Below the pieces are notes generated by a model. That model was not told the DNA's origin and made no database searches. It saw only the letters and a list, made by a program, of their open reading frames with translations. From RPQJ01 sp963726665 (GTDB lineage Bacteria; Pseudomonadota; Gammaproteobacteria; Steroidobacterales; Steroidobacteraceae), in assembly GCA_963726665.1 (NCBI GenBank), contig CAVSDW010000024.1, positions 1 through 64,000 on the forward strand: DNA of 64,000 nucleotides, in the 5' to 3' direction. Shown here piece by piece: positions 8,900 to 16,828 of the stretch. Position numbers and translations under genes: made by a program. Every line of letters begins with the position of its first letter. Position 1 is the first letter of the stretch.

Positions 8900-10132
8900 A
8901 TGAAGCAGGGTTACCTTTCCGAGTACTTCACCGGCGTCGCGTCCAAGCGTCTGAGCGCCGTCGAGGCCGACGTTCTCGCGAGCCACCAGCACGAATTCAA
9001 CGGCGTCGAGGCCCTGAAGCGGGTCTTCGGCCAGGCGACCGGCAAGCAGCACTTTCCCGCCCGCTTCGTGTACCTGCGGGACTGGCAGGACGAGCCCGTC
9101 GTCGCCGACGGCTCGCTCACCTGGTACGACGCGCGCGAGAAGCACCCGACGCGCTCCGAGCACCGACTCTACTTTCCGCCGAACGCGGTCGCCGACCGCG
9201 CCGCGGCCGGCGATCAGCTGATCATCGGTCGACGCCCCGATGGCTCCGTACTGGTGGTCGTTGCGGACGACGGCTCCACCGTCGCCGCACAGCTGCGCTG
9301 GCTGTTCGGCGTCGCCGACCTTGTCGATGCCGGTTACGCGGTCCGGGACAGTCTCGACTCGGAACGCGACCGACTCGCGCTCGCCTCCCGCATCGTCCTC
9401 GAGAACATCGGCGTGGAAGTTGCCGCTCCGCCCGATAGCCACCTTGAAGAGATGCTGCGGAAATTCGACGGCAGGTTTCCCGTCACGCGCGACTTTTCGA
9501 GTTACGCACGGTCCACGCTTCCCGGCGTGCGGCCGCAGGACGGTGCCGACGCCGCGCTGGTGGCTTGGATGGAGCGCGAGGAGGCGCTGTTCCGCACGCT
9601 CGAGCGCCACCTGATCGCCGACCGCCTCGCGGAAGGATTCGAAGACGTCGACGCGTTCATCGTGTTCTCGCTCTCCGTGCAGAACCGGCGCAAGAGCCGG
9701 GTCGGCTACGCGCTGGAGAACCACTTGGAGAGCCTGCTCACGGCGACGGGCATTCGCTTCGCCCGCACGGCGGTCACCGAGAACCGCTCGAAGCCCGACT
9801 TTCTGTTCCCCGGCGCGACAGAGTACCGCGACCCGAAGTTCGATCTGCATCGACTGACTGCGCTCGGGGTGAAGTCCACCTGCAAGGACCGCTGGCGGCA
9901 GGTGCTTTCCGAGGCCGACCGTGTCGAGCGCAAGCACCTGCTGACGCTCGAGCCCGCCATCAGCACCAACCAGACGGACGAGATGCAGGCCCGGCAGCTG
10001 CAGCTCGTGCTGCCCCGCTCGCTGCACGCAACGTATACGTCGGCGCAGCAGACGTGGCTGATGGACGTGAGCGCGTTCGTCGCGCTGGTGCGGGAGCGGC
10101 AGGCAGTACTGACCCGACCGGCCGCCTCGTGA
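8900..10132 (+). CDS. Type IIE restriction endonuclease, EcoRII family
   Basis: The C-terminal half is a clear EcoRII-C nuclease domain: VQNRRKSRVGYALENHLE from about 258, KPDFLFPG around residues 298-305, LGVKSTCKDRWRQV from about 322, then LEPAISTNQTDEM. This is the PD-(D/E)XK-like core of EcoRII. The N-terminal half (about 1-180) corresponds to the effector DNA-binding domain that must bind a second site. EcoRII cuts unmethylated CCWGG. The 410-residue length matches the family. It is divergent from the methylase across a 201-bp gap that probably holds both promoters and the methylase operator. Confidence 0.92.
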   Translation: MKQGYLSEYFTGVASKRLSAVEADVLASHQHEFNGVEALKRVFGQATGKQHFPARFVYLRDWQDEPVVADGSLTWYDAREKHPTRSEHRLYFPPNAVADRAAAGDQLIIGRRPDGSVLVVVADDGSTVAAQLRWLFGVADLVDAGYAVRDSLDSERDRLALASRIVLENIGVEVAAPPDSHLEEMLRKFDGRFPVTRDFSSYARSTLPGVRPQDGADAALVAWMEREEALFRTLERHLIADRLAEGFEDVDAFIVFSLSVQNRRKSRVGYALENHLESLLTATGIRFARTAVTENRSKPDFLFPGATEYRDPKFDLHRLTALGVKSTCKDRWRQVLSEADRVERKHLLTLEPAISTNQTDEMQARQLQLVLPRSLHATYTSAQQTWLMDVSAFVALVRERQAVLTRPAAS

Positions 10133-10135
10133 CCT

Positions 10136-10528
10136 ATGGTGGACTCACTTTCTCGTAAACACCGCAGCTGGAACATGTCCCGCATCCGCAGCCGGGACAC
10201 AGGTCCCGAACTCCTCGTACGCTCAGCGCTGCACCGCGCGGGCTACAGGTTTCGCCTGCACAGCAAGGATCTCCCAGGACGGCCCGACATCGTATTGCCG
10301 AAGTACCACACCGTAGTCTTCGTGCATGGTTGTTTCTGGCACCGTCACAAGGGCTGCCGCTTCGCCTACACACCGAAGTCGCGCGTCGCCTTCTGGAACG
10401 ACAAATTCCGTAGCAATATTGAGCGTGATCGCCGCAACTCCAAGGCGCTGAGGAAGCTCGGCTGGCGAGTGCTTACCGTCTGGGAGTGCCAAGCCACATC
10501 GCCGGAGCGCTGGCTATCCAAGCTGTGA
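10136..10528 (+). CDS. vsr: Very short patch repair endonuclease
   Basis: This 130-residue protein has the Vsr hallmarks: MSRIRSRDTGPELLVR, RFRLHSKDLPGRPDIVLPK with the catalytic Asp, VFVHGCFWHRHKGC with the zinc/His centre, and ERDRRNSKALRKLGWRVL. Vsr nicks 5' of the T in T:G mismatches that arise when 5-methylcytosine deaminates in CCWGG. It starts 3 bp after the EcoRII stop, so it belongs to the same transcript. Confidence 0.95.
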   Translation: MVDSLSRKHRSWNMSRIRSRDTGPELLVRSALHRAGYRFRLHSKDLPGRPDIVLPKYHTVVFVHGCFWHRHKGCRFAYTPKSRVAFWNDKFRSNIERDRRNSKALRKLGWRVLTVWECQATSPERWLSKL

Positions 10529-10572
10529 AATCTGAGAACGATTTGCGTCTGCCTCCTCGGTCTCCCTTGCTC

Positions 10573-11532
10573 TTACGAGATGCTCGCATCGCCGCCCGAC
10601 ACCTCGACCTGCACATCCAACGGCTCCGCCACATTCGGCGCATAGACCGCCCTGACCAGGCACTCCCCCGCTCCTTTCTTCACAGCCTCCACCGCCATCT
10701 CCCTGGCCTTCCGCGCCCCGAACCGATCCACGTGCATCGGATCCTTGCCGTAGATCGCCCCTCCCCCGATCGGCACTCTCGGCCCGTAGTAATCCATCAC
10801 GAGCTTCCGTCCGGTCTGGCCGTTGTCCTTGCGGCTGCCCGCATCCGAGAGCGGGCCGTTCGGGTTCACCATCAGCTCCACCTCGGGCCACTTCGCGTTC
10901 CATCGCTTATCAAGGGCACGCAGCTTTCCGTAGTGCTGCCCGAGCACCGCACTCACCCGCTGCGCCAGCTCGAACACGCTCATGGCCTCGGGATGCTCGA
11001 GCGTCACCAGCACGTGCTCGAGCGCGAACCCGTCGTCGTCCTCGCGCAGCCGCACGATCAGCTTGCCGTCCGGCCCGCAGCGCGAGAGCTCCCCGCCCTG
11101 GCACGCCTCCCACAGCGCGGTGCGGAACTCGAGCGCCAGGAAGTGCTCGGGCGGCAGGTACTGCACCTTGTCGTCGTAGCCGGCCCAGCCGATCACGATC
11201 GCCTGGTCGTTGACGTGGCGCGTCCAGCGCGTCGGGTCCACGTCATATCGGCAGACGGCATTCGTCACCCGCCACGGGTCGCGCTTTGCATCGGGGTTCA
11301 CGGCCCGCGCGATCGAATCGAGCGCCTCCACCGCGATCCGCTCGACGTCGAGCGCCGCGCCCCGCGCCGCATACCCGCCCGAGAGCCACAGCTGGTCGCA
11401 CCAGATGGCGGCCTCGATCTGCGCGTACGCCTCCGCGTCCACGGCGAGCGCCGCCTGCACGATGCTCTCCGCCACGAAATCGCACAGCTTGTCCGGGTGG
11501 CCCGGCAACACCGCTTCGCTGACCCTGATCAT
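10573..11532 (-). CDS. metK: Short divergent S-adenosylmethionine synthetase
   Basis: The protein shows the MetK ATP/methionine site (GHPDKLCD, H12, D14, K15), SDAGSRKDNGQTGRKLVMD, and the glycine-rich signature GGGAIYGKDPMHVDR near residues 255-268. It would make AdoMet from ATP and methionine. At 319 residues it is clearly shorter than housekeeping MetK (about 380-400). Its ATG overlaps the stop of a truncated VWA gene as ATGA, so it was translationally coupled to the MoxR/VWA operon. It converges with vsr. Whether it supplies AdoMet for that operon or for the nearby methylase is unknown. Confidence 0.88.
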   Translation of the reverse strand: MIRVSEAVLPGHPDKLCDFVAESIVQAALAVDAEAYAQIEAAIWCDQLWLSGGYAARGAALDVERIAVEALDSIARAVNPDAKRDPWRVTNAVCRYDVDPTRWTRHVNDQAIVIGWAGYDDKVQYLPPEHFLALEFRTALWEACQGGELSRCGPDGKLIVRLREDDDGFALEHVLVTLEHPEAMSVFELAQRVSAVLGQHYGKLRALDKRWNAKWPEVELMVNPNGPLSDAGSRKDNGQTGRKLVMDYYGPRVPIGGGAIYGKDPMHVDRFGARKAREMAVEAVKKGAGECLVRAVYAPNVAEPLDVQVEVSGGDASIS

Positions 11533-11645
11533 TTCGGCAACCTCCCGAGCTGCGAGTAAGGGATCCCCGCGGCCTTGAGCAGCGACGGATTCCCGTCGCG
11601 CGTGACGATGGCGTGCAGGAACGCACGACGGTCGGAGGTGGACAT
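11529..11645 (-). pseudogene. Internally deleted VWA gene (start and last 28 codons only)
   Basis: The ATG at 11645 opens MSTSDRRAFL, which is joined directly to HAIVTRDGNPSLLKAAGIPY and the stop at 11529. The two pieces correspond to internal and C-terminal segments of the full VWA gene at 13430-14287, so about 110 intervening codons are missing. The last 85 bases are identical to those of the full copy. It keeps the ribosome-binding site and ATG of the MoxR leader and the ATGA link to metK. It may now serve only as a leader peptide for MetK translation. Confidence 0.75.
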
Positions 11646-11789
11646 GTGTCGCTCCTTCGTTGCCCTGAGGTCGGGCCGCATCCGCCGAAATGGCGCGCCA
11701 CCTTGCCGAGCCTGGCAGGTTGGCCGGAGCACGTGCTCCGTCTTGATGCTGTGGTGATTATACGCGGGGGAGGCTCAGGGGGTGAGCCT
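11641..11789 (-). repeat. Repeat R1, full 149-bp MoxR leader/promoter repeat
   Basis: This copy is identical to R2 at 16635-16783 except for two substitutions near 11670. Read on the minus strand it holds a 7-bp inverted repeat with a G/C-run loop (aggctca...tgagcct), a perfect TATAAT at 11757-11762, the 14-bp palindrome ggagcacgtgctcc, and an AAGGAG ribosome-binding site ending at the ATG of the deleted VWA frame. It therefore looks like a promoter plus 5' leader. Confidence 0.85.
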
Positions 11790-12429
11790 TGGACCGTTGG
11801 CGGACGCTGAATCAGACGGCGCTGCGCGTGACTGCCGTCTCAGAAGTGCTAATCTTCAGGCCGGCTTGCTTCGAGCACGCCGTTTGCCGTGTGCCGCGAG
11901 AGAATTTTCGAATCAACGATCGAAGTTGCGCTCTGTCGCCGGACTGAACCAGATTTCGTGGTCGCCCTAGCCACGGCGAACGTGGTAGCCAGGCCTGCCT
12001 CGCGGAGAGAGCGTGCTTCAGTCTGGCGAAGTCTCGCATGATCTCGATGTTGGCGAGAGCTGCATGAGTTCCTGCTGCGCAGAGAAGCTCGACGGCATCG
12101 CAACCGCCTTGCACCGTTGAGGAGAGCAGCTCGGGTATCAGCACACGAAGTTTCGGTCATGGCCTCGACCGTCGGCGGACTCCGTGGCGGAGTCCGGCGC
12201 ACGTTCGTACGCTCACGTACCATGACGCGAGCCTTTGCCGTCTCCAGGCGCACTCGACCGGAATAGGCCTTTTTCATCCGGGCACCGCGTGTCGAGGTCC
12301 GTTTCATTCCGGCGCAAATTTACCACAGTCAGCACTGCCGCGAGAGTACGAGTCACGCTCAAGACTGCCTGATTCGTGGAGATTCGGATTCCGGGTCGGC
12401 GGGGACCGCTACGGCTGACACCGCCGAAC
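11790..12429. other. 640-bp stretch without a confident gene
   Basis: A minus-strand frame (11812-12144, starting MLIPELLSST) and a longer overlapping one (to 12307) are open, but neither resembles a protein I know. They may be the decayed body of another cassette gene lying between repeat R1 and HicA. Confidence 0.4.
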
Positions 12430-12647
12430 TCAACAACTCGCCGAAACTGCTCCAACGTCAGCCCTGCATCGCGCGCGATGCCGGCCATCGTGATCGCATT
12501 GACAGGATTGTGCCGTGGAATGCGTCAGTATTCGGCAGACCGTCGCTCAATGGACCACGTGCTTGCCTTGTCGGACGATGCGAAATCCGGCCTTCTGCAG
12601 CGCACGGATCGCCGGCCAGTGCGGCACGCCGGGCAGACTTTCGGCAT
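12430..12647 (-). pseudogene. hicA: HicA-type toxin, frameshifted
   Basis: Pieces in successive frames give the HicA fold: SLPGVPHWPAIRALQKAGF, VRQGKH, then RHNPVNAITMAGIARDAGL and LEQFRR. The RHNPVN and QGKH elements are characteristic of HicA mRNA interferases (dsRBD-like). At least three one-base shifts are needed between ATG 12647 and a stop near 12430. It lies downstream of an intact HicB, so either the toxin is dead or the sequence has errors here. Confidence 0.6.
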
Positions 12648-12674
12648 GGCACGAGCTCGCGCGGAGACGGCCGA

Positions 12675-12881
12675 TCAGGCCGCGACTTCGACTTCGCGGA
12701 TCGTGGCGCCTTTCAGCTCGCCGTCGACGACCGCGAGGTACTCCTCGATTGCCTGCTTGATGTTCTCGAGTGCTTCCGCCTCGGTGGTTCCCTGTGACCA
12801 GCACCCGGGGAGCCCCGGAACCGAGACAGCGAATCCTTCTTCCGAGGCGCGGAGTGCGACCTTGTACTTCATGCCGTGCAT
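12675..12881 (-). CDS. hicB: HicB-type antitoxin
   Basis: This 68-residue protein (MHGMKYKVALRASEEGFAV) has the partial RNase H-like fold of HicB: VSVPGLPGCWSQGTTEAEAL followed by IKQAIEEYL. It lacks a separate DNA-binding domain, as is common in short HicB proteins. It is intact and precedes the broken HicA gene by 27 bp in transcription order. The start could also be the second Met, three codons later. Confidence 0.88.
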   Translation of the reverse strand: MHGMKYKVALRASEEGFAVSVPGLPGCWSQGTTEAEALENIKQAIEEYLAVVDGELKGATIREVEVAA

Positions 12882-12989
12882 TGCCCTCTCCCGGAAAATA
12901 CGACCGCTGGCTGGTCGATTGCAACCATCGACAGGGAATGGGCTCAGAGCGCCTCGTGGCCCGCCGTAATTGCACGGCCGCGGATGGCG

Positions 12990-13208
12990 CTATGCAGCAG
13001 CCGTCTCGACCGTCGACGGCAGTTGGCTCAGCACCAGCTTATCCATCTGTACGCGCTTGCTGGCCTCGTCGATGTCGATGCCCACGAGGCGCCCCGCGGC
13101 GTTGTAGTCCAGCACGACGCCTTCGGAGATCTCGCGGCTCTCGACGCTGGGCTCTTCCGAAAGGTCGATATAGAGCGAGTCTGTGTCGGCGAAGTAACTG
13201 AGTTTCAC
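12990..13208 (-). CDS. DUF2283 family antitoxin-like protein
   Basis: This 72-residue protein (KLSYFADTDSLYIDLSE, GVVLDYNAAGRLVGIDID) is a clear DUF2283 member, a small beta-rich family usually encoded beside a DUF4258-like or related toxin. A GTG start at 13206-13208 overlaps the stop of the upstream partner by three bases. The pair forms a module inserted after the full VWA gene. Confidence 0.88.
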   Translation of the reverse strand: MKLSYFADTDSLYIDLSEEPSVESREISEGVVLDYNAAGRLVGIDIDEASKRVQMDKLVLSQLPSTVETAAA

Positions 13209-13423
13209 GGTTTGAACCCCCGGTCGGGGAAGGCATTCAGGATGGTGACCTTATCGGCCAGCGTGATTACCCGCAAGTAACGGCCGCCGAGCTCCGGGAT
13301 CGGCGCCCAGAATCGGAAGCGCTGCGCTCCTTGTGGCTCCCACCGCGTTGGGTTCTCCAATACCGCAATGCACCATGTGTTCTGGCCTCTCGGACTAGAA
13401 ATGAATCTGACCGATCCGACCAC
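13205..13423 (-). CDS. DUF2283-partner toxin-like protein, N-terminus altered at an insertion junction
   Basis: The 72 residues include NTWCIAVLENPTRWE, LGGRYLRVITLADKVTILNAF and the ending DRGFKP, the pattern of the small proteins paired with DUF2283 (predicted RelE-like or DUF4258-like toxins). The first codons lie at the junction with the end of the VWA gene. The sequence up to ATGATCAGC there belongs to the lost metK start, so the native start of this toxin has probably been replaced. Confidence 0.65.
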   Translation of the reverse strand: MVGSVRFISSPRGQNTWCIAVLENPTRWEPQGAQRFRFWAPIPELGGRYLRVITLADKVTILNAFPDRGFKP

Positions 13424-13429
13424 CGCTGA

Positions 13430-14287
13430 TCATTTCGGCAACCTCCCGAGCTGCGAGTAAGGGATCCCCGCGGCCTTGAGCAGCGACGGATTCCCGTCGC
13501 GCGTGACGATGGCGTGCAGCCGCGTCGTCCTCGCGAGCGCGGCGATGCGCTTCTTCGGGATCGCCTCGACGAACCCGTCCGTGACGATCACCGCGCTGGC
13601 GGGCCGCGTCTTCTCGACGTGCGCGATCACGCACTCGAGGCTGGTGCCGCCCGACGTGCCGGCTTTCAGCACGCCGCGCTCGATCACCGCCGGCACCACC
13701 TCCGTGCTGAACGCCCAGAACGGCCGGCGGATCCACCGCGACAACCGGCCGAGCAGCGCCACCACCAGCGGCATCTCGGCGTTCATCGAGCCCGAGACGT
13801 CGAGGTACACCTGCGCGCGCCCCTCGGGACGCAGGGCCGTGGCGCCCCACTGCGCCTCGGGCAGGAACGGCGACCACGTGGCGCGCAGGAACGCGCGGCG
13901 GTCGGAGGTGGAGAGCACGGGCAGCCGCGCGGTCACGGGCACTGGCGCGGACGGCGCGCCGGGCGCGGGCTCGAGGTGCTTGCGAAGGACTTGCAGGGTC
14001 CTGGCCTGCCATTCCGCGATGGCCGCGTGCTTAGGCGTGACGAGGAGTTCGTAAGGGTTGGCGCCCGGCCCCGGGTTGCGCCAGATGCCGCCGCCGTTCA
14101 TTTCCTTGCGGGCACGGTCGAGTGCCTGCTGCAGCGCTTCGGAGAGCGGCGCGTCGTCCTCGTGGTTGCCGAGCAATAAATCGGTGCCAGGCACCGATTT
14201 ACCAACATCGCTGGCGAGCTGCTCGATGTCGTCGGCGAGGAGCTTGCCTTCATACAGCGCGAACCACGCCTGCCACCACGGCGGCAC
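13430..14287 (-). CDS. VWA-like half of a DUF2201 protein
   Basis: From VPPWWQAWFALYEGK (GTG start at 14287) to GRLPK, this 285-residue part contains the VWA-like metal-binding motif as VYLDVSGSMNAEM (DxSGS) near residue 158, then GGTSLECV and VIVTDGFVE. In DUF2201 proteins this domain follows a metallopeptidase-like domain in the same chain. Here an in-frame TAG at 14333-14335 separates the two. The stop region (ATGATCAG at 13430) still contains the first bases of a metK start codon that no longer leads into metK. Confidence 0.82.
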   Translation of the reverse strand: MPPWWQAWFALYEGKLLADDIEQLASDVGKSVPGTDLLLGNHEDDAPLSEALQQALDRARKEMNGGGIWRNPGPGANPYELLVTPKHAAIAEWQARTLQVLRKHLEPAPGAPSAPVPVTARLPVLSTSDRRAFLRATWSPFLPEAQWGATALRPEGRAQVYLDVSGSMNAEMPLVVALLGRLSRWIRRPFWAFSTEVVPAVIERGVLKAGTSGGTSLECVIAHVEKTRPASAVIVTDGFVEAIPKKRIAALARTTRLHAIVTRDGNPSLLKAAGIPYSQLGRLPK

Positions 14288-14332
14288 GGCCTCGGCGCCG
14301 GGCCTGCCCTGGCCCAGGCACGCGCCGCGCTC

Positions 14333-14741
14333 CTAGGGCAGCATCGGCCGCAGCATCTTCAGGAGGCCGGGCGATTTCGCGTAGTAGCGCGCCATCATGC
14401 TGGAGTACTTCTCGCCGAGCTGCCGGTGGATGATCGCGTTGATCACCGCGTCCGCCGCCAGGTGACGCGCCGGCGTCGGGCGCGCCGGGCTCGTCGGTGT
14501 GCCGCAGCAGCACGTGCAGGAACTCGTGGCACAGCAGCGCCTTGACGTGCTCCTCGGTCTTGCAGTGCTTCGCGACGAACTCGAGGTTGATGAGCAGCCG
14601 GGGCCGCGGCTCGTTGGTGACCGCGAGCGTCGGCACCGCGTTCGTGAACTCGACCGACAGGATCCGGAGCACCGCGCGGATCGCGAACGGGTTCTCGTCC
14701 ATCAGCTCGTGCATCAGGGCACGCACCTGCATCGCGTTCAT
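14333..14741 (-). CDS. Metallopeptidase-like half of DUF2201 protein (frameshift plus amber stop)
   Basis: The start MNAMQVRALMHELMDENPF leads to TEEHVKALLCHEFLHVLLRHTDEP, the HExxH-like site of the DUF2201 N-terminal domain. A one-base shift near 14475 then gives AADAVINAIIHRQLGEKYSS and KMLRPMLP before TAG 14333-14335. Reading continues in frame after the stop into the VWA half. The ATG overlaps the stop of the preceding gene as ATGA. Proteins of this class are predicted MoxR partners whose VWA domain docks the AAA ring. Confidence 0.72.
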
Positions 14742-15220
14742 GCGTAGAACCCCTCGGGTTCGTAGAGCTCGACGCGGCGCGTCAGGCTCGCGCGCGTCCA
14801 CAGCACGGGGCGCGACGGGTCGTACTGCCATGCGGTGCTTAAGCCCAGCAGCAGCGCCTGCCTGAGGATCGCCTCGTCGTCCGTGCCCTGCCCGACCCGC
14901 ACGCCCCAGCGCGCGTCCGGCACCACTCGTGCGAGGAGCGGCGACTCCGGGGCCGGGTAGCGCTCGCGGAGCAGCTCCGCGTCGTCGAGGCCGACACGCG
15001 CGAGGGACTCGAGCACCACGGAGAGCGGATCCCGATCGCCGAAGTGGAGCGCCGCGCGGATCACCCGCGGCAGGTGGATCCGGGACGCGTCGTCGCGCAG
15101 CACGCTCGCGACCACGCGCTCGGTGCGGCGCCGGGACATCGGGCCGCCGCTGTTGGCCCACTGCTCCCGGTCGCGCTGCTTCGCCGCAGCGTACCGAGTC
15201 CACTGTTCGTAGGCGTTCAC
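14738..15220 (-). CDS. Conserved 160-aa subunit of the MoxR/VWA operon
   Basis: A GTG start overlaps the MoxR stop (GTGA) and the stop overlaps the next ATG (ATGA), so the gene is fixed by coupling on both sides. The protein starts NAYEQWTRYAAAKQRDREQW and is Arg-rich and helical, with LRRALLLGLSTAW-like and DPSRPVLWTRASL segments. I recognise no catalytic motif or named domain. Its place between ATPase and DUF2201 suggests an adaptor or substrate-binding subunit. Confidence 0.7.
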   Translation of the reverse strand: MNAYEQWTRYAAAKQRDREQWANSGGPMSRRRTERVVASVLRDDASRIHLPRVIRAALHFGDRDPLSVVLESLARVGLDDAELLRERYPAPESPLLARVVPDARWGVRVGQGTDDEAILRQALLLGLSTAWQYDPSRPVLWTRASLTRRVELYEPEGFYA

Positions 15221-16639
15221 GGCCGTACTCCGGCGGCGGGGCTGGCCTTGCGCAGCAGCTTCACGCACTCGTTGAGCTGCGGCTCGAGCGCGGCCGGCGA
15301 CGGGAGCGCGATGCCGCGCACCACGCAGGCCGTGAGGAATTGCCGCGCCCGCGCGAGGCGGGTGTCCCTGAGCGGAGCCAGCACCTGGCCGATGCTCGCG
15401 ATCACCGGGTGGCTGGTGCCTTTCTCGCTCAGCCGCTCCTGCCACGAGAGCTCGCCCTCGGCGTCGAGCAGCGGCACGGCGAGCTTCGCGAGGTCGTTCA
15501 CGCCCTCGGCGCCGATCGGCAGGCGGCCCTTGAGCGCGGCGGGGTATGTCGCGAACGCAAAGGCCGCGGCGCGGTCGGGGGATTCATTGGCGATGAGCTG
15601 CGCGATCGCCTGCGAGCCCTGGTCCGGGTCGCCGCAGTTGTCGATCAGCAGCGAGAGCTTGCGCGGCAGGCTCTGCTCGGCGAGGAACGCGTGGATCCAG
15701 GCGCCCTCCTCCTCGCGCGAGGCGTCCCAGCCGGCGCGGTGCGCGGCCGCGACGACCGCGGGATCGACGGACTGCCCCCACGTGGAGTGCGGCAGGCTGC
15801 ACTCGAGCACGCTCTTGAAGGTGGCGGACGTGGCGCGGCCCGCGACGATGGTCGCTGCGACGAGGCTCCGGGCGAGCAGCCGTGCCCTTCGCGGCGAGAT
15901 GCGGACGCAGGCTCCGTTCAGCGCGCTCACCACCGTCGTGACGTAGGTGGTGACCTGCTGCGGGCACGCGTTCGCCTGTTCGACGAACTGCGCGCGCCAG
16001 TGGCCGACCGCGTCGCACAGCGCGTCGTTGCGCGGCGTGACCATCCCCTCTCCCGAAGGAGCGACGATCGCCTGCTGCTGCGCGTTGGTGAGGTCGCCCC
16101 AGTCGGCCGCGGTGACGACGAGTGCAAAGCGGTCCGCGAGCGCGGGGTCGAGCGGCTCGGAGCCCGAGTAGTCCTCCGTGCCGCCCTGGTCCGACGTGCA
16201 CGGGTTCATCGCGGCCCAGCGATAGCTTCAGTCGCTCGAGCGGCAGGCCCTGCAGCTTGCGCTCGTGCACCAGCGAGAAGAGCCGGTTCTGGTGCTCGGG
16301 CTTGCAGCGCGAGATCTCGTCGATGAGCACCGACTCCGCGCCCCACACGGTGGCCGGCGTCTCGAGGAAACGCACGGTGGTGTGCGCCTCGTCGGGATAC
16401 GGGAAGCCGACGAGGTCGTCGAACGAGATCAGGCTCGCGTTGTAGTGGCGGTGCTCGAGGCCGAGCGCTTCGGAGAGCGTGTTGAGCAGGAAGGTCTTGC
16501 CGGTGCCGCTGCGGCCGACGAGCAGCAGCGGGTCCTCGGTGACGAGGGACGCGAGGATCGTGGTCTCGTGGCGGTCGAAGCCGTAGACGCCGAGGTCGGC
16601 GAGCCGAAACGGCGCGCGCTGCGGACGGATGCTGGACAT
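15217..16639 (-). CDS. MoxR-type AAA+ ATPase (frameshift near 16215)
   Basis: The start MSSIRPQRAPFRL follows the AAGGAG site of repeat R2. Walker A is GRSGTGKT (42-49) and Walker B is SVLIDEIS (D107, E108). The frame changes near 16215 inside LERLK, after which YRWAAMNPC and the sensor region DPALADRFALVV continue a 470-residue protein. MoxR ATPases remodel or activate substrates together with VWA-domain partners, here the DUF2201 gene downstream. The C-terminal 250 residues form an unusual helical extension. This is the head of a coupled operon of four genes before rearrangement. Confidence 0.85.
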
Positions 16640-16783
16640 GTGTCGCTCCTTCGTTGCCCTGGGATCGGGCCGCATCCGCCGAAATGGCGCGCCACCTTGC
16701 CGAGCCTGGCAGGTTGGCCGGAGCACGTGCTCCGTCTTGATGCTGTGGTGATTATACGCGGGGGAGGCTCAGGGGGTGAGCCT
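16635..16783 (-). repeat. Repeat R2, full 149-bp MoxR leader/promoter repeat
   Basis: This copy stands directly before the intact MoxR gene and is taken as the original. On the minus strand it shows the hairpin aggctca...tgagcct, a TATAAT box at about 16751-16756, the palindrome ggagcacgtgctcc and the AAGGAG ribosome-binding site. No good -35 box is seen, so an activator or the hairpin region may be involved. Confidence 0.85.
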
Positions 16784-16828
16784 GGCCGCGCCATCTCGAT
16801 TCTCCTGGAGATACGCGGCGGGGAATGG

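Noticed and set aside
11641..16783. Insertion sequence or transposon as carrier of the repeat
   Set aside because: No transposase fragment, terminal inverted repeats or target duplications were seen. The repeat is better explained as the MoxR leader.
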